NCBI GenBank assembly: GCA_029204225.1
Contig: CM055094.1
Span: forward strand, 25,528,041-25,592,040
Direction: 5' to 3'
DNA from: Diphasiastrum complanatum
Lineage: Eukaryota; Streptophyta; Lycopodiopsida; Lycopodiales; Lycopodiaceae
Length of the DNA stretch: 64,000 bases
Each line of letters begins with the position of its first letter. Within the stretch, counting starts at the first letter, position 1. The notes beneath the pieces were generated by a model. The model ran no database searches. It was not told the DNA's origin and saw only the letters and a list, made by a program, of their open reading frames with translations. Positions 1 to 11,983 of the stretch are shown here, one piece after another. A program made the translations under genes and the position numbers.

Positions 1-591
1 GACCGCGCCACCATACATTGTTAGCTCACACCTCAGTGTGGCAGATACTCATTGATCTTTGAAGGAGATTTTTGGAGAATTCAATCTCATTTCCAATGGG
101 CAATTAATCGCACTTTTGTTGTTAGTAGACAATCGTTGATTGCAAAGGCACATTGCAAACCATTGCATTCCAAGTTAGTAGAGATCAAGCCACTTTTTGA
201 CCAGAATATGAGCACATTTGCCTGACTCCTACATCACAAGGTTACTTTCAAAGTAAGAAACACGCCACCCAGTATATTTCTCAGTTAGTTTTTGTATAAG
301 CAGAAAACATGGAGTAATAGCACTAAGGCTATGTCTTTTTAGACATTTATAACCACATATTCATAAGATATACAAACAGGAGAAATAAACATAAATATTA
401 TAACGAAATAGCTTACAATCAGATAGTAGTGCCATTTTTGGATACGATAGTAGATCCAACGAAGAGGAGCAATTGTTAAGGAATGTCTTGTGGCCCTGTG
501 AATGATAGTAATCCAATGTTAAAATGTTTGCATATACACAGATCAACTGAAAACTATCACAAATTGGAACAAAGCTAAACTAAAGTGAGCC

Positions 592-596
<5 letters not shown>
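1..596. other. No gene recognised
   Basis: Both strands were read. Only short interrupted frames are present and no motif, RNA gene or repeat structure is recognised. The segment ends at a TG dinucleotide run. Confidence 0.5.

Positions 597-636
<40 letters not shown>
597..636. repeat. (TG)20 microsatellite
   Basis: An uninterrupted TG run of about 40 bases, flanked on the left by ATATA-type sequence. Confidence 0.95.
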
Positions 637-637
<1 letters not shown>

Positions 638-899
638 TATTTGTTGTAGTTAAAGCGCTGGTTGTTTTTCTTCTTCACTCTCTGCGTTTCTGTTGCTATG
701 CTGAAAGATGATTTCTGGTGGCAATGTCCTTAAAATATCCTGTCAACGCTTGTTTGTGTTGTTTTCTACTTTTTGTGGCTACATTCTCATCAATAGAGCC
801 ATTCTCAACAACCTATCCATTCATAGTATCCTCTAGGTGGCATGTATCCCTTGTATATCCTCCAAATAACCCATATTCAGACTATTCTGTACAGTACCA

Positions 900-1512
900 A
901 ACACCTGTAGATCATCAGCATATGATCCAGCATATGATCGTCCAAAACAATAGAGCTCTTTAATGACTTTTGGAAATTTAGAAATAGATGTTCTACCTGT
1001 TCTAAATAGGCACTTGTAGAGCTAGTCCCAACCTCCAGCATGGCTTTTTTTTCCAACTGTTTGAGGAGCTTTCCCCTCGGAGACCCCTCGCTTTTTGAAA
1101 AAGCACCATTCGTGCTAGATTTTCTTTCAACATATGCAAAAACTTTCCAGCAATCAATTCAACTTCATCGTCCAAGTTCAAGGGGATCTTGGTTTTTTTT
1201 CCGGAATCGATTACTTCCGCTAGTCAGCTCTAAATTATCCCTTTCATCCTCCTTTTGATATGCCTTCTCCTGCAAATCATTTGTTGGACTCCTAACATTC
1301 ACTCTTTCTGAAGCTATTGGTTTTGATCGTTCTGCTTCCGCCCACTACAACGTTCCCACGACTTTATGTTGCATTGACCATCCGATTGCACTCCTTGTGT
1401 TTCTATTTCCCCTTGTAAATCCGGTTCAATATGTCCTCTATTCGGTTTAATATGTCCTCCATTTGCTGTAGAGAATCGATGGATAGTGCTCAAGATCTTG
1501 GTGGACTGGATC
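900..1512 (-). pseudogene. PMI1/NT-C2-like plant protein relic, frameshifted
   Basis: On the minus strand, separate frames give LDDEVELIAGKFLHMLK (about 1120-1175) and then SPRGKLLKQLEKKAML (about 1030-1082). From memory, plant PMI1/PMIR1-type proteins (NT-type C2 domain, involved in organelle movement) have this same order: an acidic helix ending in EFL.ML, then SPRE.LL.QFEKEAL about 20 residues later. The two blocks lie in different frames. A further shift falls at an eight-A run near 1193-1200, and upstream sequence to about 1510 carries hydrophilic coding-like sequence in yet another frame. The N-terminal C2 domain is not visible. This is therefore a decayed fragment, or a gene damaged by homopolymer errors in assembly. 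The family name is my recognition of two short blocks and could be wrong; the coding signal on the minus strand is the firmer part. Confidence 0.35.
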
Positions 1513-1553
1513 ATAGATGCTCCGTTTGGGATCAAATTAGCAACTGTTCGTGA

Positions 1554-1656
<103 letters not shown>

Positions 1657-1689
1657 TATGAAAATGTATGTGTATATCTATATCTATCT

Positions 1690-1880
1690 ATATATATATA
1701 TTTCAACTTATGTACAGTTTTGCGCATGTGTCTGGGTGCACCCATGCATCCTCCTCCCCTCACCCATGCATGAGCTTTTTCTAACTAAAAAACTTGGGGA
1801 GGAGGATGCATGTATGGGGAATGTGCATATCCCCATACATTTGCACATTGCGTGCATTGAGGGGTGGACCCCAAAAAGAT
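1690..1880 (+). repeat. ATGCATG-rich dispersed repeat, copy 1
   Basis: From 'aacttatgtacagttttgcgc' onward this segment matches 4262-4430 closely, and it matches the reverse complement of about 43490-43605. Shared marks are CACCCATGCATCCTCCTC, CTCACCCATGCATGAGC, an AGCTAAAAA stretch and GATGCATGTATGGGG. The unit is rich in internal palindromes (ATGCAT, CCCCATAC/GTATGGGG), so it could fold as a hairpin. No coding capacity is seen. All three copies lie beside microsatellites. Confidence 0.6.
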
Positions 1881-2304
1881 TACTCACCCCCTCCCTCCCA
1901 CTTACTAAATTCAAATACTTAAAGTTTGAAGTTAAGGTTTTATTTTTTGCACACATTTCAATGTGCTTTAAACTTTAGCCAATAGTATTTATTACTTGGC
2001 TTTCTTATTTATTTTAAATTATCAAAGTTTTATACATAAATCATGAACATAAAAATTTTCTTGACTACCTTAAACTGGTTTTTTTTTTTTCAATTCTTCA
2101 AATTCCTATCTTGGCCCACCATTTTCAGGAATGTTTAACCACAAGCCCAAATTCACTAGCTTTAACTCCTAAATTGTTACCCACAAGCTTTTATCCATGG
2201 GCCAAAAAATGCACATTAAAAAAAAAAGGAGGGGGATGGGGTGAGGGGAGTAAAAGAGACAATAAAAAGAGAAAAATAGGGGGGGAGGGGGGATTTGGAA
2301 CACA

Positions 2305-2495
2305 CGTGCATGCACACACACACAAACACACACACACGCACACGCACACACGCACGTGTGTGCGCGCATGTGCACGCGAGCGCGCGCACACACACACACA
2401 TCTCCATATAAAAGACCTTTTGTGGATAAGATATATTGTATGAAGTATAGAGTCTAGAGTCCTTTTTTTCCTTCTCTCTTTCCCGCGGGCCCCAC

Positions 2496-2566
<71 letters not shown>

Positions 2567-2760
2567 CACAGGCCGACCAACCACGCATAGAGGGAGGGGG
2601 TCCCTCCATGCCCCTTAAAAAAAAGGAAGAAGGTTAAAATGTGTGTGTGTGTGTGTGTAGATATATAAACAAGGGGTGCCTCCATTCCATTAAAAGTAAA
2701 TATATCAATATTTACTCCCCCCACGCACGCGCGCGCGCACACACACACACACTTTTTCTT
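2305..2760. repeat. Cluster of CA, CT, GT and GCGC/CACA microsatellites
   Basis: It contains (CA)n with CG interruptions at about 2308-2400, (CT)n at about 2499-2563, (GT)n at about 2640-2658 and an alternating purine-pyrimidine GC/CA run at about 2723-2752. The alternating runs are candidates for Z-form DNA. Apparent ORFs here are translations of the repeats. Confidence 0.9.
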
Positions 2761-3789
2761 AAATGTAAACCTCTCATAAAAAAAGATGAATGTAAATCCA
2801 CTTAAAAATGTGAACCCCCACTTTCCATAAAACAAAAAAAGTAAAGGAACTTCTTGGCTCGCCATAAATTAAGTTTTCTTTTTTCTAAAAGGAGACAAAA
2901 AAAAGTCCCCATCAAGAAAGAAATTCTCCTCCCCCCCAAAAAAAAAGGCTTTTAAAAACAGGAGCATATCTTTTTTTAACACTCCCTTGTCCTTTTTTGT
3001 CACATGGCAAACCCCACCCACCCATCTTCCCACTCCGCCCACCCCATATGTTCTCCCCTTCTCCTGTCAATCCACTTAAAAAACATCATTGATGAGCAAA
3101 ACCGCCTAAGATTTATTATATGGCTTTCGTATCTATTTTGAATTATCAAAATTTTACCCATAGATCATGAACAAAAAGTTTTATCCAAAGTTCTTTTCTC
3201 CGTCTAGCATCCATGCTCTATTGAAGAACATATTTGCTGATCTCATCCTTGCAATGACTGTGGGAAATAGCAGAAGTTGAATATCTAAAACTGGACATAT
3301 TTTTATTTATTTAAATTGAAATGGAAATTTGACACAAAGTTTTCCTTTGTTCTTACCTCTAGGGTTCTTCCTTTTTCTTTCTTCCCAACTCTATAGTTTT
3401 TAATTCTCTTGATGTACAAGTTTGCTTGATCAATATGTCCCATCCTTTCCTCTTGCTCCTGTAGTACCTTGCAAGGAATGGATGTGACAATCTACCTCTG
3501 AAATCCAAACACATGCGATCTTTTGGTTTTGATCCAACCTTGTTTCTCATTTGAAAGACAAGTTTTTTGCTTTTGGTAACCTTGGTCGAACTGTTACATC
3601 ACCTCAAGTATTGTCATCTTTGAGAGCTATAAAATGCATTCATATGATGGAAGGTCGAATGAATGGTGTTCATTTTTCAATTGCACACTATTTTAGGGCT
3701 CACCAAGAACTGGACATCTTGAATCATTGAGATTAGTGTCTCCGAGAGACTTCAATCCCTTTTTTCATCACTGGTATCTAACTTTATTT
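2761..3789. other. No gene recognised
   Basis: The segment is A/T-rich with oligo-A and oligo-C runs. Short frames only; nothing recognisable was found on either strand. Confidence 0.5.
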
Positions 3790-4250
3790 ATACTTGCAGC
3801 AACCTGCTTGGTGTGCTGATAAAGTCAATCGTTTACTTTTTGGCATTTTCAAGAAATGGTTCAATATTGCAACGGGCTCCGTCATGCATGTCGTCTGTTC
3901 CATCCAGTGCTACACGTCGAGACGAGCCCGCATCAACAATTCCGGCTCCAAGCAGTTCAGTATACACAAAGAAATGCACATGCACACTTATACACACATG
4001 CACACACCATCAGTCACATAAATCACACATGCATACACACATGCACATTTCACACACACACACACCATTGATCACATAAATCACACACACCATCAAGCAC
4101 AAATCATACACACAAATCCACATACACAAATAACACATGCACTCATGTACATACACACATACATCGGTCATCCATCAACGACCATCAACAACCATTAGCC
4201 ACCCATCAACGACCATCAGCCACCCATCAACGACGGGCACTCTTTATTAG
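3790..4250 (+). repeat. TG/CA-linked dispersed repeat, copy 1
   Basis: A non-microsatellite core at about 3880-3945 contains GCATGTCGTCTGTTCCATCCA and a TCGAGACGAGCCCGCAT-like stretch. It matches the reverse complement of about 37420-37475. It is followed by 250 bases of CACA/CACATGCA repeats and then by repeated CATCAACGACCATCAGCCACC units. Similar GTTGAC/GGTGGCTGATG sequence in the opposite orientation lies at 21340-21365. Conceptual translation gives HVVCSIQC..SRR.RI in both the 3.9-kb and the 37.4-kb copies, which may be chance conservation of DNA rather than protein. Confidence 0.55.
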
Positions 4251-4261
4251 TCTACATATAT

Positions 4262-4430
4262 ATTTAAACTTATGTACACTTTTGCGCATGTGTATGGGTG
4301 CACCCATGCATCCTACTCTCCTCACCCATGCATGAGCTTTTTTTGAGCTAAAAATTTATAAACAGCAGATGCATGTATGGGGAAGAGGATGCATGGCCCT
4401 CCTCCCCATGCATGCATATCCACCTAGAGG
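4262..4430 (+). repeat. ATGCATG-rich dispersed repeat, copy 2
   Basis: Same orientation as copy 1 (1690-1880), starting with TTATGTACA.TTTTGCGCATGTGT. It continues 30-40 bases beyond the region shared with copy 1, ending with GGCCCTCCTCCCCATGCATG, a block also found (reverse complemented) in the 43.5-kb copy. Confidence 0.6.
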
Positions 4431-4738
4431 TGGCAATCATGATTAAGGGCATTTTTAATTTGGCCACATTATAATCAATGATTGATTATTTACCTGCTAG
4501 GTCACTTATTAACGGTTCAAATAATAGTTTGCCGCCACTTCATTCGCTCTCTGTATCGCATGTGTATTGGAGGCGTGTGTATCGCGTGTGTATTGTGAAG
4601 ATCGAGATTCTCTCTTTCTCTCTCTATTTCACGCTCTGAGTATTGACAAATACACTAGTGTTTTATCTCATCTCTGATGGGACAAAATCGATCTTGCTCG
4701 CTCTCTCTTTCGGTTTTGTATAGCTGGTTAGTAGTGAT

Positions 4739-5670
4739 GAAAACGCCAGCAAGCATGAGGAGGATTATTCGGAGTCAAGCTAAGGAAGCACCAAAACCTT
4801 CAGCAAGCAAGCTATTGATGAATCGGCGTGCATTGAAAGATTTGAAAAACGAATATAATGTTTCCTGGCTTGTTGATTCTGTGTCCGATGCCACCACTCC
4901 TTGTGCAAAGCACTGCTCACAATCTATCTACAAAGGATGCTGCTCCATCTCTGGCTTCAAATGGGAGTCCCGTAGACAAGGACGTTCATAGGTCTCAGGT
5001 CCAGTCTCTACTTGAAAAAATCTCTACAGATAGATTGACCCCTTTGCCGCCCGTGCTTGAAACATCTCTCGCAGATCATGGGTTTTGTGCCCTCGCCCAA
5101 CGGTTTGCTTGCGCCCACTTCGACCAACACCCCTGCCGGGTGGCCATCGACTGCCACAGAGCAATTTCCAACTCCTGCAACATGCTTCCCATCTCTATTG
5201 CTGTTCAAGAAAATTTACAAGTAAAAAGTTTATCATCTATACAAGAAGGCTCATTACTACCGTCAGATGAGCAGATACAAGCTGGGTCTATACCGGTCAG
5301 CAAATCTCCCCGACAATCAAACTACGAAAGAAAAGCTGATCAGACAGCACTCTTATCCGAGAAACCAGTCCGCCGATCTCTTCTGTTTGAGTCCCCAATG
5401 AGCATCCCAGCCTCTGCCAAAAATGAAATCTCTTCTCCAAAGCAATTTTGCAGTAGCTCGCTGCAATTTCATCATGTCTGAGAGCTGGAAGATAGCGAGG
5501 CTTCAAACTGGTCCCTGATGGTGACCGTGAGCCACAAGATGCGAAGTACACGCTTGCAGAGGTAAAACCCACATCCTATGATGAGGAACTCAACTCAGCT
5601 ATGTGGGAACGATCCAACAACAGTAGTGTTTACGAGGAGTCTCTCGGCACAGCAATGACTTTCAGACACC
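4739..5670 (+). pseudogene. Plant 'RRI.RSQ / LLAPT' protein relic (AT3G03130/AT5G17160-like)
   Basis: The reading starts MKTPASMRRIIRSQAKEA at 4739 and continues to RRALKDLKNEYNVSWLVDS. A second frame gives SPVDKDVHRSQVQSLLEKI (about 4970-5025). A third gives VPSPNGLLAPTSTNTP (about 5088-5135). The second frame resumes with EKPVRRSLLFESPMS (about 5365-5410), and a last segment carries DEELNSAMWERSNNSSVYEE (about 5580-5640). From memory, a small plant-specific acidic family (annotated in Arabidopsis as lisH-domain-like or Asp/Glu-rich) shows this order: TP.RR.TRSQ, RSALIDI.NDSP, GEALLRGQVK.LL.KV, SP.G.LAPTPANTP, RSLL, DD.SVW. Its function is poorly known. The segments need at least three frame changes with no room for introns between them, so the copy is broken or the assembly has indels. 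A C/T-rich leader precedes the ATG. Confidence 0.42.
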
Positions 5671-5866
5671 AGATATACCTATGTAATCAATTTTTTAATG
5701 TTGTATAATGGATGGTAGAGTACTTTAGGAATATGTAAGATGATCAGTCGAACTCATCAAGGATATGATCAACTATATCCTTGATGAAATGCTAGAGGAA
5801 TTACCAGACATACCTACAGTGTTTTATAATTGAGTTTTTTTAATCATAAATTTCTCTTTGATTCAG

Positions 5867-6111
5867 TGTATTAGTCTGAAGAGAGAATACGATCATGCTG
5901 CTAGCTGGGGTCTGAAGAGGGAAGACGGCGCCATCTTGCTAACTTGGAAGGAATGGCCACAATGTCGTTTTTGCAATGCGAAGCGGCTTTTCATATTAAT
6001 CATAGGTTTGTGGAACCTCTGGACATGGGGTCGGAACATACGGGCCGACAGATCCAAGATAAAAAACGTTTCTTCAACGAGAAAGCTTTAAATTTGCTTC
6101 AGATTGCATGA
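5867..6111 (+). pseudogene. Possible terminal exon of unknown gene
   Basis: A pyrimidine-rich tract ending in CAG (5864-5866) could be a splice acceptor. The frame containing RRRHLANLEGMATMS and ending ALNLLQIA-stop at 6109-6111 is open from about 5905, but a TAG lies just upstream in the same frame. It may belong to the preceding gene relic. Family not recognised. Confidence 0.2.
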
Positions 6112-6180
6112 AACAATGTCCCACTCTAAAACAGAAAACTTGAAAGCAATAGGCTACGTATGCATTTTCAAATTTCAAGC

Positions 6181-6181
<1 letters not shown>

Positions 6182-6219
<38 letters not shown>
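6182..6219. repeat. (CT)n microsatellite
   Basis: A CT run of about 38 bases. Confidence 0.95.
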
Positions 6220-6222
<3 letters not shown>

Positions 6223-7008
6223 TCCAACCGGTACTTTGTAGTGAATGTGCAAGCCATTATCTCGCGTCAAGGCTACAATTTTCAGCCGTACTCTTTTGTG
6301 TTTTTATACTCAATTGACGCTCTTCTTAAATCACTGATCGTTGCTTTTGTGCTTTAGCAGTCAGTATTGTTGTTGCATTTCCTAAGCAGGTTTCAGCAAC
6401 AAAGGTATAATAGTATTTTGTTTCCGGTTCTGGTAGTAAGAGTTGTCGTGTTAAATCGATCATTCAAAAGCAGGGACTGAGAATAACAGCAGTCGGGGTT
6501 ACAAGGGCGTGAGCTTGCATCAAAACCGCGATATGCGATTGTTCGTCGAGTTCCCAATACATTCTCTTAGTGTATCACAATGGAAGAGCCTTCCATCGAG
6601 ATTGTTCTGAGACTTGCCCGACAATACATAAGAGTTTTAAAAGGTACTTGGTACGGTTGGCCCACATGTTCACATGCATGCTATTAAATCTGCAATGGAT
6701 GCTTTTAAATATTGAAGACTGGATCAGAGTGGCCATACCTGGAGGTTGTTTGCAGGAAAAAGGACAGATCTAGAACGAGGGTGCAAATGTTGCAGCATTG
6801 GAGGAGCTGCCAAGCATGTAGGGTGATGATTTAAGAGATCGAAGACTGATACGAGTGGGATCGGGAGATCTGGCAGCGTTAGAAAAGGTCGCATTAATGT
6901 GACACTGCACCACAGGCTTGGAAAGCATGGTAGACATAGCAGCATCACATGCCATGGCTCCCCTCTCTCTCTCTTTGCTATTTTCTATCTTGGAACCCTA
7001 ATCTAATA

Positions 7009-7032
7009 CCCTAACCCTAACCCTAACCCTAA
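7009..7032. repeat. Interstitial telomere-like array (CCCTAA)4
   Basis: Four uninterrupted CCCTAA units (TTAGGG on the other strand), preceded by degenerate ACCCTAATCTAATA. Most plants have the heptamer TTTAGGG at telomeres; this short array is the hexamer form. It may be an ordinary telo-box-like promoter motif rather than a telomere relic. Confidence 0.7.
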
Positions 7033-8990
7033 TTACATTTACTTAAAAAACCAAAAAAACACTTGGTTACTCTCTTCTTCTTTGTTTCTCAACTCTTTGT
7101 CTCATCTCCACTATTCTCAACAAAAAAAAAAAAACTTATTTTAAATTGTAACTTTTCTTTTGCATTGATAAATGAAAACAGATTTGCCCCCATGAGGTGG
7201 CCCGTGACTTGCCTTACGGTAGACATGGCTTTTGTTGGTGTCTTTTGTTTTTCTCCTCTAGATAGTGTTGCGAGGCAAACATTTGAAATGTGTTTCAACA
7301 TTTAGAACAATTTCAAAATTTCCAAAAATAAGAGAAATTTTTTGCAAATTTGCTAAGAAAAAATTACCATTAGATGTTATCCTATAAAAATGGTGACCTA
7401 AACTCTCATGAGAAGTTTTTGCCTTGCATCTGTGCACTCAAGCTCAAACGGATCTTTCAAACTTACCGAAAAAGAAAGAAAAACGAAAAAGAGGATTGCA
7501 TTCAAAAACGATTTAAGAAAAAATGCATTTTTTATGGTAGGTGCCTTAAAGGATCCTTTTTGCCAAAAGACCTTGTCTTGAACACAAGTATTGATGAAGA
7601 CAAAATCCATCAGCTTATTTTATTATGATATTAAACTAAAGCTTAAAATATTTAAAATGATATTAAAATTTTTTTTGAATCTTGTTGATTTGCCATAGTC
7701 GAGCATGTAGAATTCTCTTAGTCAAAATTAACAAACTCAAAAAGCTAAAAGGACTAGTTCATGGCCTATTTCAACCCAAAGAAGAGCTCATTCTAGTTTG
7801 AACTTTTTTAACAATATTGATAAGTATTGATCTATTTGAAGTGAAAGAGCACAACATTATTTCTAGCTAACCAAATGTACTAAAGAGCAACAATTCAAAA
7901 AGTGTGCTCCTTTTTCCTGTTATAATAGAGATGTTATTTGCAAGCAATATGATGTTTTAGGTAATTATATACTAAGTTCTTGAGAGCATGCAACATTGAT
8001 AAAAACTTCCAAGTGTCTATGTGACAACCATATACAATAGATAGCATACTGTTTTTTGTTCTCACATACATGAGAAAGATGATTGGTTTTAAACATTCCA
8101 CCTAGTCAATCATTTGTTGCAACTTATTATTACCGAAATTCTAACTTTTTTGTGTGATTTTTATTTTGTTTACTTTCACAACCAGTTTAAACAAACCAAA
8201 TATGTGATGTTGAAATTTTGCTTGACCATTAAAAAGGATGGCTTTCTAGATTTGTGTATTCTGTCTTTGAATAATGATCACAGGTCACATTTCCATCACT
8301 ACTTTCTAGGGATGATAAGTAGAATTGTTGATAAAATCATTTGTTGGAAGTCAAAAATGGAAATTACCAACACTCATATGAAATTGGAATAGTGTGTTTG
8401 TTTCAAAAAACCAACTTTAGGCCACCACCCCCATAGGAATTTAGTGAAACTATATTAATTTTTTTTGTGTTTTGCAATTGAAATTCTCCAACAAAAAAAT
8501 TGACAAATAAAGATTGGAAATTTTGTGTTTAAAAATGATAATTTTACTTGGAAAACCTAGGTTTTGGTCTTTCCAAAGTGAAATTCGAGCAAAGAAAATT
8601 TGATAGTTTAATAGGAGATGTGCCTGGGTTGACATAAATACCTAGGAAAATGCCAAGATATATCAATATGCACCCATGGGGTATAAGTTCAAGGCCAAGA
8701 TTGTGACTAAACATGGGAGTAGGACATTGTCATGAGATAATAACTCTGTATTAATGATTTAAAAAACGAAATCAAAATAGGTACAAAAAATATTAATGAC
8801 TTGAAAATGGTTATTCAAATTAGCTCAAATAAGCTTAACAACACATCCTATATCATAAGCAAAAAATCTAATACTGAGGGCATATTAAGTTGTTGATGAG
8901 GAAGTTATTAGCATAACTAATAAGAAGCAGAGTCGCTACGGCAAATAGTGTAGAAGAAAGATGATATTCTTAACTAGCTTCTTTGCTAAA
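7033..8990. other. A/T-rich DNA without recognisable gene
   Basis: Several frames of 60-90 codons occur (for example 8114-8392, plus). Their composition is that expected of A/T-rich noncoding DNA and no motif is visible. Confidence 0.5.
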
Positions 8991-9009
8991 AATTAAGAAG
9001 ATGATATAA

Positions 9010-9500
9010 AGATGCACTTCAAGGCTTTCACTTGCATTTTGCTCCTTTCACTCTTAGGTATATGGACATTAACTCAGCATCCAAATACATACAAACCATA
9101 CATCTTAGCCTTCTTACCATTGAATATCCTATTTGGTGTGTGATTAGATACAAAAACAATTGGTGGGCTTCTATTTTGCAAGAATATGGTCATTCTTATA
9201 GCTTCGATCCAAAAAGAATCTACAATTCTCATGTGTGTCCGTAGCTACAACAATTGTGTAATTCTTTCTTTCAGCTACACCATTTTGTTGAGGCATCTCA
9301 ACATGTGTCAAAAAATTGAATAGGTATTGCGCCAATCCCATGAATTTGGCACTCATCACCATTCACCTGCACAACTCGATCTCCATCATTAGTTAGCTCC
9401 AACTTTTGAACCAAGATCTGTCATATGTCTTGTCGCCCCTAAATCCATGAACCAATGCATGTTATCATTAGAATGTTGTGATGCCAATGTCATAGCGAAT
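9010..9500 (-). pseudogene. Ty1/copia relic: protease joined to integrase C-terminal part
   Basis: Reading the minus strand from about 9480 gives WFMDLGATRHMT, the copia aspartic protease motif (normally W.IDSGA..HM) with the active-site Ser changed to Leu. Then comes MPQQNGVAERKN (9250-9310), the conserved end of the integrase core. Then HTPNRIFNGKKA...VFGC.VNVHIPKSERSK (9020-9150), the copia region ahead of reverse transcriptase. The zinc-binding domain and most of the integrase catalytic core, normally about 200 residues between these blocks, are missing. This is an internally deleted copy with additional stops and frameshifts. Confidence 0.65.
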
Positions 9501-9609
9501 GATGTGCTTTGACCTCAATTTTCACTATTTAGATCTTCTTAGCAAGGTTAGTCAACTTCACTTTTCCCTTCTTGATATCGACGTACAATAATACCAGAAT
9601 GGTAAAAAC

Positions 9610-10659
9610 TAGAATTTACGTCAACTTGGACACACTCATAAAAGATGGTAGATACCTATTGACATACACAGTGGCTACCGAATTGGTTTTCTGCGATACT
9701 ATTGATGAATGCCAAGGCCACCATCCATAAGTGGACATCTTGAACACGTGACACCTATCTGTATCTCCTCCTTGTCCTAGAAATAACATACCATGAAAGA
9801 AATCATAGCGACAAGTTCTCTTGAGGTTCAATAATGAGTCAATGGCATCTGATGGAGGACACAAGTCCTTTTTTGCAATGTTTACCATTCTCTGAAATCC
9901 AGTTTGCATGACTAAAGTGTGTTTGGTAGTCCCTTTCTATCTCGCCCTCCACAGTTTAGATTAGGACACTCGTACAAACCTGCACATATGCTTTTGCGCA
10001 CTTTTCCATTAAAAACAACATTTGATGTCACTGGTTTGGTCCACAAATGTCCATCGTATTTTTGTTGCATTCCATCCCACGTATTGCAAACATCATCCAC
10101 CCTGATAGCTCAAAAGCAATGTTGTCATCATACCCCACATGTAGCTCAAACATGTGTACAATCTTGTCACATGCAGACAAGAGTTTCCACAATGTTCCAT
10201 CTTTTCCTCCGATTAGTATCTGCTCCACTGTAGAGTGCTCAAAATCATGATTTTCGTTCGGTGGACTATTCCCATGCACCCCAAATTCTCTCCTTCAAAA
10301 CACAAATCATCTTTAAGGGCAGTCTTGTTCGCAGTAGCACTAGAATCTGCACTATCCACAAGGATGAAATCATCATTGCAACTCGATTTGCTCTCCTTCA
10401 CGCAATATATGTTGGTCAAAGATTTCTCCAGCACAAACATTTTCATTCCATCCACTGCCACGAGTGGTTGCACTTCTATCTCTTCCTCCAATAAAGAATT
10501 TTCGTGCATCAGTATTCCAAAAATCTTCACTCTTGTACTTTTCACCTTCAAAACATCCTCAAAGAAAGCATTGGTAAGAACAACTTTGCGACCATGTTGC
10601 CAAGGAAGCTCCGTGTAGGTCCCATTGGTGTTCTCAAGGTAGACTTTGATACTTTCCAT
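9610..10659 (-). pseudogene. Unknown decayed gene with a Cys-containing C-terminal block
   Basis: Frame one (10659-10213) starts MESIKVYLENTNGTYTELPW and runs about 140 residues. After a frameshift near 10260-10280 it continues as HDFEHSTVEQILIGGKDGTLW...FELHVGYDDNIAFELSGW (10250-10028). It then continues as DGHLWTKPVTSNVVFNGKVR followed by CAGLYECPNLNC (10060-9935), a CxxxxxCxxxxC-type block that could be a small zinc-binding domain. A last piece (9909-9616) is in another frame. A (GA/CT)n leader (10928-11065) lies upstream of the start. Family not recognised; it may be an accessory protein of a DNA transposon, because a zinc block of this kind resembles domains ahead of MULE transposases, but that is a guess. 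Confidence 0.35.
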
Positions 10660-10925
10660 TTTGTCCTCGTTTGTACTCTTTTTTTCAAAAAATGCGTTAA
10701 GTTTTGAAATGTCAGAAACAGATTAATTTGCTCTGAAACCGACTGAACGTAATCAATAGATACACATATGGGTAACACATAGACTGGCTAAATGAGCGAG
10801 AAGATCTGAAATGTGTAGAATCCAAAATGTTGATTTTTGTCAATCTCTTGCTAGCAGTCTTTTAGGGTTAGGTCTATGGTTGTAGTTTTAGGGTTTTGAA
10901 GGAAGATCCACAAAGTGAGATGTTG

Positions 10926-11071
<146 letters not shown>

Positions 11072-11454
11072 GAATTTTCATTTTTTTGTTTGGCGCCATT
11101 GCCATGTGAAAAGAGGAAGTGAGGGGGGGAATAAATCTTGGTGCTTTAATTAATACAATTCTTTAATGTGAAGTAATCAAGGGAAACCAACAGCTAAACT
11201 AAATGAATCTTGGTGCTTTAAATGATCCCATTTTTTACTGCAAAAGGATCTAGGGAATCCGACAACTAAACCAAGATGTGTTCATTCTGTAATCGGGTAG
11301 TTCTTCGTCCCAACTATCATTGCAGAGGACCCTCAGTTGCAACTTGCAACTACAAACAATTTTATGCATGCACAACATAGCCTCTAACCATGCTTCATAC
11401 TAGAGAACTGATAACTTTGCAAATGCATTCTATGTTTTAAGTTTGCATGATTTA

Positions 11455-11691
<237 letters not shown>

Positions 11692-11983
11692 TACAAGTAT
11701 CCATTGGGTGGAAGGATTGGTTACAGATTTTTAAAAACGACCATTGGAAAAGTTCATTGAGCTTCAGAGACAACTTGTTGGAAAAGGTACTGAAGGTACT
11801 GGCCTACATAATTTCAAAAGATACAAATTGTTATCTCAAGGTTGAGTTCTCGTTTCTTATTGCACTTGCACAATGAAATGCATTATCTATTGTGTTTCAT
11901 TCACGAGCTTTATGCTTTGTTAGTACAGAAAGTGTTGTATTACTAGTTTACAACTAAATAGCCTCATTTTCTTTTGTCAAGCA

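Noticed and set aside
718-963. 81-codon plus-strand frame with a signal-peptide-like start
   Set aside because: It is antisense to the minus-strand coding-like sequence that includes the conserved blocks at 1030-1175; no independent support.
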